Source: Bradyrhizobium cytisi
GTDB lineage: Bacteria > Pseudomonadota > Alphaproteobacteria > Rhizobiales > Xanthobacteraceae
Assembly (NCBI RefSeq): GCF_008123515.1
Contig: NZ_VSSR01000001.1
Span: forward strand, 87,321 to 151,320
DNA length: 64,000 nt
Direction: 5' to 3'
The notes under the pieces: generated by a model
What the model was told of the DNA's origin: nothing
Database searches by the model: none
Seen by the model: the letters and a program-made list of their open reading frames with translations, nothing else
In this document: positions 38,504 to 46,883 of the stretch, piece by piece
Numbering within the stretch: the first letter of the stretch is position 1
Layout: each line of letters starts with the position of its first letter
Made by a program: the position numbers and the translations under genes

Positions 38504-40303
38504 GTGCCTGTCATGATGATCAGTGTCGACAACAGGTCCCCGGACGACGGCTCGGATCAGAGCCGGCCGAAAAGGCGTACTGCCGCCGCTGTCTTCATCG
38601 ATGTCGTCGGATATTCCCGCTTGATGGGAGGCGACGAGGAAGGCACGCATCGGCGATGGATGTCGATGCGCACGGACGTGATCGAGCCACGCGTCGCTTC
38701 GAGCGGCGGCGAGGTCATCAAAAGCACCGGCGATGGGCTGCTCCTGGAATTCAAGAGCCCGCTTGACGCGATCAGCTTCGCGCTCGGCACCCAGCTCCAT
38801 TTGGAGAAATCGTCATCGGATGGGGGCAACCCGCTGCAGATACGGATGTCCGCCAATGTCGGCGACATCATCGCCGAGCACGACGATATCTACGGGGACG
38901 GCATCAATATTGCGGCCCGACTTCAGGAATTCGCTGGCCCCGGCGGGATCGTGATTTCGGGGGCCATCCACGATCAGGTGAAGGATCATCTGCGCTATCA
39001 GGCCGCAGAGCTGGGCTTCCTGACGCTCAAGAATATCGAGCGGCGCATCCGGGCATTCAAGATCGCGCATCACGAGCTGCGGCCTCCGACGATCTCGGTG
39101 GCTCATGCGCTCAAGCCGTCCGTGGCGGTCCTGCCGTTGCAGATGCTCGGTCTCGAAGCGGCGGACGCCTATCTGGCGCAGGGTGTCGTCCACGATATCG
39201 TGGCATCACTGGCGGGAATCCGCGATCTGTTCGTCGTATCCAGCACGTCGACGCTGGGTTTCACCGACCCGACCATCGACGCTGCCAGCGTCTGCCATCA
39301 CCTGGGCGTGCGATATCTCGTCACGGGGACGCTCACCCGCAGCGGCGAGTTGTTGCGGATGCGGGTTCAGCTGATCGATGTCGATACGAAGTCCATGCTG
39401 TGGACCAACCAATATGATTCATCGATCAGCCAGTTATTCGACGTGCAGGAGAAAATCGCGACAAACATCGCATATGCGCTCCTGCCGCACATCCACATAT
39501 CCGAACTGAAGCATGCCGAGCGCAAGATTCCGCAGAGCATGAACGCCTACGACCTGGTCTTGCAGGGCATGTACCGCCTCTATCGTCTTGGTCATGACGA
39601 CATGCAGGTGGCACGAACCCTGTTCGAGCGAGCGCTCGACCATGATCCCCACTATGCGGCGGCCTACGCGCTGATGGCAAAGTGGTACATCCTGCACATC
39701 GGCGAAGGGCATACGACCGACTTCAAGGCCGACTCCCACGAAGCTCTCAGGCTTGCATCGCGTGCGCTCGAATTCGAGCCGTCGGATCCCATGGCGCTGG
39801 CCATCTTCGGCCATATCAATTCCTTTCTCTTCGCCGCGTATGACCGCGCCATCGATGCCTTTGACCGTGCGATCGGAGGAACGCCGAATTCCGCAATCGC
39901 CTGGTCGTTGAGTGCGTCGACCTACTGCTATATCGGTGACGGGCCGCGTGCGGTGGCGCGCGCATCGTACGGGATATCGTTGTCGCCGCTCGATCCGTAT
40001 GCCTACTTCTATCAATCGGCGCTCACTAACGCGCACTACACCAACGAGACCTTCGACGAGGCCGTGCATTGGGGCACGAAGGTCATGGCGGGGGCTCCTC
40101 AGTTTGTCGCCAATTTGCGACTTCTTGCGGCAAGCCTTGTCGCCGCCGGTTCGCTCGAGCGGGCGCGCGAGGTGGGCGCCGCGCATATGCGGATTGATCC
40201 CTCATTCTCGGTCGAAAAATATTGCAGCTGGTACCCGATCAAGCAGCCGGCGCGTCTCGCTCTGCTTGCCGAACGATTGATTGAAGCTGGGCTGCCTCGC
40301 TAA
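38504..40303 (+). CDS. Class III adenylate/guanylate cyclase with TolB/FlgO-like and TPR regions
   Basis: Cytoplasmic 599-residue protein. The cyclase domain (25-195) has the metal aspartates in FIDVVGYSRLM and KSTGDGLLLEF, and YGDGINIAARLQEFAGPGG for the transition-state Asn/Arg. A linker leads to a FlgO/TolB-like segment (SVAVLPLQMLGLE, then VRYLVTGTLTRSG) and TPR repeats from about 350 (ERALDHDPHYAAAYALMAKW and similar). This architecture is repeated many times in Bradyrhizobium genomes, and its ligands are unknown. The start is GTG 38504, or ATG 38513. Confidence 0.88.
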   Translation: MPVMMISVDNRSPDDGSDQSRPKRRTAAAVFIDVVGYSRLMGGDEEGTHRRWMSMRTDVIEPRVASSGGEVIKSTGDGLLLEFKSPLDAISFALGTQLHLEKSSSDGGNPLQIRMSANVGDIIAEHDDIYGDGINIAARLQEFAGPGGIVISGAIHDQVKDHLRYQAAELGFLTLKNIERRIRAFKIAHHELRPPTISVAHALKPSVAVLPLQMLGLEAADAYLAQGVVHDIVASLAGIRDLFVVSSTSTLGFTDPTIDAASVCHHLGVRYLVTGTLTRSGELLRMRVQLIDVDTKSMLWTNQYDSSISQLFDVQEKIATNIAYALLPHIHISELKHAERKIPQSMNAYDLVLQGMYRLYRLGHDDMQVARTLFERALDHDPHYAAAYALMAKWYILHIGEGHTTDFKADSHEALRLASRALEFEPSDPMALAIFGHINSFLFAAYDRAIDAFDRAIGGTPNSAIAWSLSASTYCYIGDGPRAVARASYGISLSPLDPYAYFYQSALTNAHYTNETFDEAVHWGTKVMAGAPQFVANLRLLAASLVAAGSLERAREVGAAHMRIDPSFSVEKYCSWYPIKQPARLALLAERLIEAGLPR

Positions 40304-40380
40304 CAGCGAGACGAATTGCGCCGCGACGTCTGCTAGCCGTCAACAAACAAGTTCCCGCTGAACAAGCTCCGGAGGATGAC

Positions 40381-40482
40381 ATGGGAATGGGCATGGGAAT
40401 GGGTATGGGCATGGGAATGGGAATGGGAATGGGAATGGGTATGGGTATGGGGATGGGAATGGGTATGGGAATGGGTATGGGC
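40381..40482 (+). repeat. Hexanucleotide coding microsatellite, ATGGGN x 17
   Basis: Seventeen units in a row of ATGGGA, ATGGGT, ATGGGC or ATGGGG encode (Met-Gly)17 at the start of the haloperoxidase-like protein. Only the sixth base varies, so the protein repeat is perfect while the DNA is slightly degenerate. Unit gain or loss would change length in two-residue steps without a frameshift. On the opposite strand the array gives Pro-Ile or His-Thr/Ser repeats, which are not real genes. Confidence 0.95.
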
Positions 40483-41352
40483 TTCGGAGCCACCCCGGCC
40501 GAGCTCAGCTTCCGGCCCTTGACCCTGCAATTCGACCTCGGCCCGAACTGCGCGCCAAGCTTCCCGCAGCAGACACTGCCATCGGGGGACTGGCAGGGCA
40601 GGATCGGACCCTGGGATCCCGACGTGCTCTGCTTGCTCTTCCTCACCGAGTTCATGGAGAACTGCGGCCCCGGCTGGAAACAGGTCAATCTCGCCGGGCA
40701 TTCCCCCGATTTGCTGGGCTGGCAGCAGGGCAGTGCAAACCCGACCGCATTCATCAATGCCGAGCTTCATCACCTCCAGCAGCTCATGCAGATCGACCGC
40801 GAGCGGTATATGGGCGAGATCGTCTTTCAGCACGACAATGCGCCCGGCTACTGGGTGAGCATGCTGGCGGTCAACAACCGCGCTCACTATTACACGCTGG
40901 TGCTCATGAACCTTGCCGTTCGCATCGGTCAGGTCGTCGCGGTCTACTATAAGAAGAAGTACAAGCGGCCGCGGCCCTCGTTCATATGTCCCGGTCTCCT
41001 GCCGGCGTTTGGCCCGCCAGCCCATGCCTCGTTCCCGAGCGGCCATTCGCTCCAGAGCTGGCTGATGTCGTACCTGCTTGCCGAGGTGCTGCCGCATTGG
41101 ACGGATCAGCTCGAATGGCTCGCCAGCCGGGTCGCATTCAACCGCGAGCGCGCGGGCGTGCACTATCCGAGCGACAGCGCCGCCGGCAAAGTCATTGCCC
41201 GTGCTTGCGTGGACCTGATTAAGGATCGGACCCGATGTCCAGAGACCGGTCATCTATTCGATGCTGTGGTGGCGGAGTGGGCCGCATCGGTCACGCCAAA
41301 TACGGTCGCGCAACTTACGAATGAGCCGTTCCCGAACTTCCCCCCGCCGTAG
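40381..41352 (+). CDS. PAP2/vanadium-haloperoxidase-like protein with (Met-Gly)17 N terminus
   Basis: 323 residues. The PAP2/haloperoxidase phosphate or vanadate pocket is complete: KKKYKRPRP (K-x6-RP), PSGHSL, and [12 protein letters not shown] (R-x5-H-x3-D). Such enzymes are acid phosphatases or vanadium haloperoxidases; the long N-terminal domain (about 35-190, [10 protein letters not shown] and [15 protein letters not shown]) favours the latter group. No signal peptide or membrane span is seen. The first 34 residues are 17 perfect Met-Gly units. GGAGG at 40371 fixes ATG 40381 as the best start, but every unit is a possible start. It is convergent with the zincin-like gene, the stops being 6 bases apart. 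Confidence 0.85.
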   Translation: MGMGMGMGMGMGMGMGMGMGMGMGMGMGMGMGMGFGATPAELSFRPLTLQFDLGPNCAPSFPQQTLPSGDWQGRIGPWDPDVLCLLFLTEFMENCGPGWKQVNLAGHSPDLLGWQQGSANPTAFINAELHHLQQLMQIDRERYMGEIVFQHDNAPGYWVSMLAVNNRAHYYTLVLMNLAVRIGQVVAVYYKKKYKRPRPSFICPGLLPAFGPPAHASFPSGHSLQSWLMSYLLAEVLPHWTDQLEWLASRVAFNRERAGVHYPSDSAAGKVIARACVDLIKDRTRCPETGHLFDAVVAEWAASVTPNTVAQLTNEPFPNFPPP

Positions 41353-41358
41353 CCACGC

Positions 41359-43827
41359 CTACGGAAGCTGCCATTCGCGATAACCGAGGTTGTTGTCGCT
41401 GCGGACGAGATCTTCCACCGGCGTCGGGCCGGTGGCGCAGCGCAGCGGGGAGTCGTCGTCGATGTTGCTGCGGTCGCCGGCAACGGTGGTGCGGACCAGC
41501 AGCGCATTCCTGCCGACTTGTGGAGTCCACTCGAACGGGCCGAACGTGTAGGATTGCCCGCTTGGGACGTTGTGTGGCGCGTTGTTCCACTGCAGCTTCT
41601 GCCAATAGTTCGCTGCAGGCTCCCAGGTATCGGCGGCAGGGCCGGTGGCCGCAAAAACATCCACCGATGCCGCTATTGCCGCATCGTCGCCTCGATTGCG
41701 CAGACTGACGTAGACGTAGTTGGGCTGTCCCGGCGTCGGCTGTGTGCCCGCGGTGTCGGCATCGGGATTGGGGCGGACCCACACCGCCCCCGGCAGAGCG
41801 TGCCAGCCGCTGTTGCTGTAGCCGTAGCCCCCGGCGCGGCCGTCGTCGATATAGATATCGACCGCCGGCGGGCGTCCCGGTTCGTTGCGTGGGCTGTTCG
41901 ATGCGATCTGGTACAGGCCCTGCTGTTCGAACGCCCAGCGCACGACCTTGTGCACCATTCCACCGAGCCGGGGCGTCCCGTCGTCGTCGACTTCTGAGGT
42001 GCCGACGTCGGCCTCCATGAGCGCCGTGGCGAATTGGCTTGCTTCGCTGGTCGGTTCTGTCTGGACACAGCCGAGCGAGCCGATCGCGCTCACGATGAGG
42101 TACGCGCAATAATAGGCCGCTGCCCGGCGGCGTTCGACGTCCGGCTCGACAACACCCGCCGCGTTGGTGCGGCGAGCATCCCCGCCCAGCGCGCAATAGA
42201 GACGGAACAGGGTGCTCGAGAGTATCTGCTCCGCATTGTATCCGGCCGGATCGCGCAATCCGTAGGTGGGATTGGGGCGCTCATAGAGCGTTCCGTTCCA
42301 TCCCCAGCCGTCCTCGACCTTGCGATCATGACGCCGCAGCGGCAGTTGAATGAAGGGGAAGGTCACGCCGCGACATGCATCGTCGTCGAGCTTGACCAGC
42401 CTGGAGGAAGGATCGTCCATGATCGCCGCAAGCGCATCGCCGGCGCTATGGGCGAAATCGAATTCCGTCGATCCGGTCGCGGCAAGGATCATCACGTGGC
42501 AGAATTCGTGCCAGACGAAGCGCACATCGGCGACGAGTCCGAGCGGATTTCTCCAGGTGTCGGCGAAATCGGCGAGCCCGAACAGCATCCGGGCGTCCCA
42601 GGGCGGCCCGACCGGATCGGCGCGGAACGGTGTCACATAGGCATTGATGCCGCGGCCGTCGCGCGCGCCGGAGCCCGCCAGCATTTTGGCCCTGTGCTCG
42701 ACGACCAAAGGCCGCCTGATCTTGGCGAAATAGTCGGCGTTCGTGAACCCGAACTGCTCGACCAGCAGCATCATGGAATCGCAATGACAATAGGCGCTGA
42801 CCGCAGCGAACGCGTTGGTCCGCGCCGAGAACGCGAAAGGCGGTCGCTGCACAGGTGGATCGTAGTCGGCACCCAGCGCCGCCGGCGTCAGCACTTGAAC
42901 GCGCGGACCGGAGAGCTTGCGGCGGCCGCCCGGGGCGTGATCAAGGTCGAGCAGCGCGACCGGATCGCGCTCGGGATCGAGCAAGTCGGCTCCGGTATCG
43001 GGACGCAGCTCGAAAGTTCCGGACTTGCTGTCGGGATCGCTGAGAAAGGCGTATCCGGCGCATGCCGACGCGATTGGCGCCTTGCGCAAGAGTTCGTTCT
43101 CGAAAGGATCGAGCAGAACCCGATGCGCGATCTCCTCGCCTGCCACGGACAGGAATGCAGTTGCACTGACCGCGATGCCCAGCGCGCCGCCATAGACGGC
43201 ACTGCGCTTGCGCAGGCGATAGGCGACAAGCAGCGCGTCTCCGATGCCGGTCTTGTCGTCGGAAAGGCCAAGCAAGGGAGCCAGAAGGCTCTCGGTCAGA
43301 TCGCGAGGTAGGAAGTCTGCCCATGCCGGTTCCAGGACCCGGCCAGGAAATGTTCGCTCGACGAACTCAGGCGCGATCGACAATTGTGCGCTCTCGATCG
43401 TCGTCGATCGCGCGCTGGTGATCAGTGGGATCGCGCCGCGGTGATGGACCACCAGCCGTATGCTGCCGCCCAGGACATCGGGGACAAAATCGGAGGCTGC
43501 CAGTGGAGCCGTCTGCTGGACCCAGACGATCGAGGTCTCGATGGTCGAATTCCGTTTCAGTTCGCGAGGGGCCACCCATCGAAATCTGAAACCACCGGCT
43601 CTCGTCGGTCCGTCGTCGTTGATGGTGTCGTTCAGGTGCTGCCAGTCGTCATCGCTGATAGGCAACAGATGGCGATGCACACCAGCATCCTGCAGATAGG
43701 CGAGGGCGGCCTGCTTGGCGGATTGGCCGGACTCGCCGTTCGCAGGTGTCTGCAAATGGCGCAGCTCCCGGACGTTCCGGTGCGCATCGAGTTCGATCAG
43801 AAGGTCTGGTCCCTGCGGAAGATTCAC
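41359..43827 (-). CDS. Large zincin-like (HExxH) protein of unknown family
   Basis: 822 residues, no signal peptide. VWHEFCHVM (H440-H444) is an HExxH zinc motif, followed by TEFDFAHSAGDALAAIMDD, where E455, H460 or D464 could be a third ligand. The N-terminal 200 residues begin with a FLHR-like repeat region (LIELDAHRNVRELRH and HLLPISDDDW) reminiscent of a peptidase propeptide. The last 200 residues include WVRPNPDADTAGTQPTPGQP and YVYVSLRNRGDDAAIAASVD, similar to a CARDB adhesion-type fold. I do not recognise a named peptidase family. It ends 6 bases from the haloperoxidase-like gene. Confidence 0.8.
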   Translation of the reverse strand: MNLPQGPDLLIELDAHRNVRELRHLQTPANGESGQSAKQAALAYLQDAGVHRHLLPISDDDWQHLNDTINDDGPTRAGGFRFRWVAPRELKRNSTIETSIVWVQQTAPLAASDFVPDVLGGSIRLVVHHRGAIPLITSARSTTIESAQLSIAPEFVERTFPGRVLEPAWADFLPRDLTESLLAPLLGLSDDKTGIGDALLVAYRLRKRSAVYGGALGIAVSATAFLSVAGEEIAHRVLLDPFENELLRKAPIASACAGYAFLSDPDSKSGTFELRPDTGADLLDPERDPVALLDLDHAPGGRRKLSGPRVQVLTPAALGADYDPPVQRPPFAFSARTNAFAAVSAYCHCDSMMLLVEQFGFTNADYFAKIRRPLVVEHRAKMLAGSGARDGRGINAYVTPFRADPVGPPWDARMLFGLADFADTWRNPLGLVADVRFVWHEFCHVMILAATGSTEFDFAHSAGDALAAIMDDPSSRLVKLDDDACRGVTFPFIQLPLRRHDRKVEDGWGWNGTLYERPNPTYGLRDPAGYNAEQILSSTLFRLYCALGGDARRTNAAGVVEPDVERRRAAAYYCAYLIVSAIGSLGCVQTEPTSEASQFATALMEADVGTSEVDDDGTPRLGGMVHKVVRWAFEQQGLYQIASNSPRNEPGRPPAVDIYIDDGRAGGYGYSNSGWHALPGAVWVRPNPDADTAGTQPTPGQPNYVYVSLRNRGDDAAIAASVDVFAATGPAADTWEPAANYWQKLQWNNAPHNVPSGQSYTFGPFEWTPQVGRNALLVRTTVAGDRSNIDDDSPLRCATGPTPVEDLVRSDNNLGYREWQLP

Positions 43828-43979
43828 AGTTTACCTCGAGGGGTCTCGATCTCCGGCGCGACTGGCCTGATCATGCTCCCGGTGGTTGCGCGAGGCAAGC
43901 GTCCTGCTTGTCGTGGAGGGGCGCGCAAGAGCTGCCAGGAAGAGGAATTCCGGGCGCACGGGCGGTCCAGCGACAAGTC

Positions 43980-44645
43980 TCACGCGATCTTCAGCGTGGG
44001 CTCATTCGCCTCCGTCTCCGCAAACCCCGCCTGCAAAACCTCTTCCCGCTTGTGGCGCAGATGGGCGCGCAAGATGTGGGAGAGGCCGGCGCCGTCGCGG
44101 CGCTGGAGCGCGTTCAGGATGGCTTCGTGCTCGCTGACCGCAAACGCCCAGCGCTGCGGCGTCATCGGCGTGACGTAGCGGGCGCGGCGGATGCGCGCGG
44201 TCACTGACGCATAGAGCCCCGTGAGCACGGGATTGCCGGCCGCATTGACGATCCCCTCGTGGATGGCGCGGTTGCCGCGATAGTACTGGATCAGATCGCC
44301 CTCACGATAATGCTGCACCATCGCTACATGCGCAGCCGCGATCTCCGCGATCTCGTGATCACTGATGCGCTCGCAGGCGAGCTCGCCGGCCAGCGCTTCG
44401 AGGCCTTGGCAGACCTCGAAGAGGTCGCGCATGTCCTTGTCGGTCAGTTTTGCCGCGCGCGAGCCCCGATGGGGCAGGAGCTGCACGAGGCCCTCTGCAG
44501 CGAGCACCTTGAGCGCCTCGCGCAGCGGCGTGCGTGAAATCTCGAGCCGTTCGCACAGCTCGCGCTCGGGGATCCGCGCGCCCGGCGGAATCTCGCCGTC
44601 GAGCAGAATGTCGCGGATGCGGCCGACGACCTCCTCATGCAGCAT
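43980..44645 (-). CDS. GntR-family regulator, FCD (FadR-like) type
   Basis: 221 residues. The winged helix at 1-75 shows GARIPERELCERLEISRTPLREALKVL-like order, with the recognition helix around SRTPLREAL. The FCD ligand domain follows (ELACERISDHE, IHEGIVNAAGNP, SEHEAILNALQRRD), with its metal-binding Asp/His positions. It is divergent from the catabolic genes that start at 44762. Two matching operator-like sites lie in the 116-base gap, one close to each start, so it very likely controls itself and the cluster. Confidence 0.92.
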   Translation of the reverse strand: MLHEEVVGRIRDILLDGEIPPGARIPERELCERLEISRTPLREALKVLAAEGLVQLLPHRGSRAAKLTDKDMRDLFEVCQGLEALAGELACERISDHEIAEIAAAHVAMVQHYREGDLIQYYRGNRAIHEGIVNAAGNPVLTGLYASVTARIRRARYVTPMTPQRWAFAVSEHEAILNALQRRDGAGLSHILRAHLRHKREEVLQAGFAETEANEPTLKIA

Positions 44646-44657
44646 GGGATATCTCTA

Positions 44658-44673
44658 TTTTTGAATGCAAAAA
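44658..44673. promoter_or_regulatory. Operator-like site 1 for the GntR regulator
   Basis: TTTTTGAATGCAAAAA, 13 bases upstream of the GntR start codon. It is a near-palindrome (TTTTTG-AATG-CAAAAA) and is the exact reverse complement of site 2. Binding here would cover the leader of the regulator gene. Confidence 0.8.
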
Positions 44674-44719
44674 CGATCTCATAGACGAAAGTCAGGTAAT
44701 TATATCTTGTAAATCTGAA

Positions 44720-44735
44720 TTTTTGCATTCAAAAA
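44720..44735. promoter_or_regulatory. Operator-like site 2 for the GntR regulator
   Basis: TTTTTGCATTCAAAAA, 26 bases upstream of the crotonase-family start codon. Identical to site 1 in inverted order, with 62 bases between centres, about six helical turns. This lets two dimers bind on one face of the DNA, possibly with a loop. Confidence 0.8.
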
Positions 44736-44761
44736 GACAAAAAACAGCGGGGATCGCGGAA

Positions 44762-45556
44762 ATGGACCAGACCGTAGAGGCGGACGACCTCGTTTTTGAA
44801 TGCAACGACGGCATCGGCCGGATCACCTTCAACCGCCCGCAGGCGCGCAACGCCTTCACCTTCGCCATGTACGAACGGCTCGCCGCCATTTGCGGGCAGG
44901 CCAACGACGATCGGTCCATCAAGGTGCTGGTGCTGCGCGGGGCCGGCGACAAGGCCTTTGCCTCGGGCACCGACATCAACCAGTTCCGCGAATTCAAGAC
45001 GCCGCAGGACTCCATCGACTACGAGAACCGGATCGACCGGGTGCTCTCCACCCTCGAGCAATGCCGGGTGCCGACGATCGCGGCGATCAACGGCTTCTGC
45101 ACCGGCGGTGGGGCGGGCATCGCCGCCGCCTGCGACCTGCGCATCGGGACGAGAAGCACGAAGATCGGCTTTCCCATCGCCCGCACGCTCGGCAATTGCC
45201 TGTCGATGTCCAATGTCAGCCGTCTCACCGCGCTGATCGGTGCTGCGCGGGTCAAGGATTTGATCTTCACCGCACGCCTGGTCGATGCGGCGGAGGCAGC
45301 CCACGTCGGGCTGCTCGGCGAGGTCGTCGACGATCTCCCGGCCCTGGACAAGCGTGCCGACGAGCTCGCGCGCCTTGTTGCCAGCCATGCACCGCTGACG
45401 CTCAACGCGACCAAGCAGGCGGTGGCCCGCCTGCAACGGCGGCTGACGCGGGACGAGGGCGAAGACCTCATCCTGATGTGCTACACGAGCCAGGATTTTC
45501 GCGAAGGGCTCGATGCTTTCCTCAACAAGCGCGCCCCGCAGTGGCGCGGTCAATAG
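44762..45556 (+). CDS. Enoyl-CoA hydratase/isomerase-family (crotonase-fold) protein
   Basis: 264 residues. The oxyanion hole is kept in AFASGTDINQF and FCTGGGAGIAAACDLRIG. The two glutamates used for water addition in true hydratases are absent: the first (as in GGGCE) aligns with glycine in GGGAGI, and the second (as in QPEILLG) aligns with isoleucine in GFPIARTLG. So it is probably not a simple enoyl-CoA hydratase but another crotonase-fold enzyme acting on a CoA thioester. ATG 44762 is the start. It opens the catabolic operon, 12 bases before the CoA-transferase. Confidence 0.85.
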   Translation: MDQTVEADDLVFECNDGIGRITFNRPQARNAFTFAMYERLAAICGQANDDRSIKVLVLRGAGDKAFASGTDINQFREFKTPQDSIDYENRIDRVLSTLEQCRVPTIAAINGFCTGGGAGIAAACDLRIGTRSTKIGFPIARTLGNCLSMSNVSRLTALIGAARVKDLIFTARLVDAAEAAHVGLLGEVVDDLPALDKRADELARLVASHAPLTLNATKQAVARLQRRLTRDEGEDLILMCYTSQDFREGLDAFLNKRAPQWRGQ

Positions 45557-45568
45557 GACGCACCCTTG

Positions 45569-46828
45569 ATGCAAAGCGATCGATCGCAATCCACTTCACG
45601 CCGTGCCGGCCCGCTCGCCGGCCTCAAGGTCATCGATCTCACTCATGTCATGGCAGGGCCGACCTGCACCCTGATGCTCGCCGACATGGGGGCCGACGTC
45701 ATCAAGATCGAGAAATGGCCGAACGGCGATGACACCCGTCATTCGGTCCCGCCCAGGATCGGAGACGAGGCCGCCTCGTTCCTGATGATGAACCGCAACA
45801 AGCGCGGCATCGTGCTGGATCTGAAGACCGACGGCGGCAAGGCGGTGCTGCGGCGGCTGATCGCGGACGCCGACGTGCTGGTCGAGAACTTTGCGCCGGG
45901 CGCGATGGAGCGCCTTGGGTTCGGCTATGAAGAGCTGCACGGAAAATTCCCGGCGCTGATCTATTGCTCGCTGTCGGGATTTGGCCGCACCGGTCCCTAC
46001 AAGCACCGCCGCGGCTTCGACCTGGTCGCGCAGGCCATGAGCGGCATCATGAGCTTCACCGGCGAACGCCCCGATGGCCCGCCGGTGAAATGCGGCCCGC
46101 CGCTATCGGACATCACCGCCGGCCTGCTCGCGAGCATGGGGATCCTCGCCGCCTACACGCACCGCCTCAAGACCGGCGAGGGGCAGTGGGTCGAGACCTC
46201 GCTTTACGAGGCGGCGCTGGTGCAGACCTATTGGCAATCGACCATCGCGCTCGCCGCCGGCACGGCGCCGCGCGCGATGGGCTCGGCCCATCCGCTCAAC
46301 GCGCCGTACCAGGCGTTTGAGGCCTCGGACGGCTGGCTCGTGGTCGGCGGTGCCAACAAGAAGCACTGGCTGCTGATGCTGGAAGCGCTCGGCGCGAGCG
46401 AGCTCGCCTCCGATCCGCGCTTCGTCAACGGCGCCGACCGCATGGCGAATCTGAAGGAGCTCGAGGCCGTCTTGAGCGAACGCTTCCGCACCCAAACGCG
46501 CGCGCATTGGCTCGCGGCACTCGACGAGAAGGGCGTGCCCTGCGGCCCCGTGCACGACATGCTGGAGGCGCTGAGCGATCCGCAGACGCTGGCGCGCGAG
46601 ATGGTCGTCGAGGTCGAGCATTCCACACTCGGCCCGGTCAAGACGATCGGGCTGCCGGTCAAGTTCTCGGAAACCCCGGGCAAGGTCCTGTCCGGCGCGC
46701 CCATCTATGGCGAACATACGCGCGAGGTGCTGGCCGAGCACGGGTTCGACGAGAAGCAGATCGAAGCGCTCGAGCAAGAAGGCGCGATCGTCTCGGCATC
46801 CAGGGAGCGCAGGGAACGCGTCGCCTGA
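45569..46828 (+). CDS. Family III CoA-transferase (CaiB/BaiF)
   Basis: 419 residues. GLKVIDLTHVMAGP and MLADMGADVIKIEKW near the start, MNRNKRGIVLDLK, and the catalytic aspartate in RRGFDLVAQAMSGIM identify the family, which moves CoA between carboxylic acids. Next to a tricarboxylate-type transporter it would activate the imported acid. The start is ATG 45569 (TTG 45566 precedes it). The binding-protein gene follows after 55 bases. Confidence 0.93.
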   Translation: MQSDRSQSTSRRAGPLAGLKVIDLTHVMAGPTCTLMLADMGADVIKIEKWPNGDDTRHSVPPRIGDEAASFLMMNRNKRGIVLDLKTDGGKAVLRRLIADADVLVENFAPGAMERLGFGYEELHGKFPALIYCSLSGFGRTGPYKHRRGFDLVAQAMSGIMSFTGERPDGPPVKCGPPLSDITAGLLASMGILAAYTHRLKTGEGQWVETSLYEAALVQTYWQSTIALAAGTAPRAMGSAHPLNAPYQAFEASDGWLVVGGANKKHWLLMLEALGASELASDPRFVNGADRMANLKELEAVLSERFRTQTRAHWLAALDEKGVPCGPVHDMLEALSDPQTLAREMVVEVEHSTLGPVKTIGLPVKFSETPGKVLSGAPIYGEHTREVLAEHGFDEKQIEALEQEGAIVSASRERRERVA

Positions 46829-46883
46829 ACGGACGTCGAGACGACTGGTCAAACAAAACAGAAAAAATCAGTTGGAGGAAATC

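Noticed and set aside
40333..41253. Minus-strand frame with a His-Thr/Ser repeat tail, and another with a Pro-Ile repeat
   Set aside because: Both are the reverse reading of the ATGGGN array and of the haloperoxidase-like gene, which has conserved motifs and a ribosome site.
46707..46883. Upstream extension of the TctC-like frame into the CoA-transferase gene
   Set aside because: It overlaps conserved CoA-transferase sequence in another phase; ATG 46884 has a strong ribosome site and begins a signal peptide.
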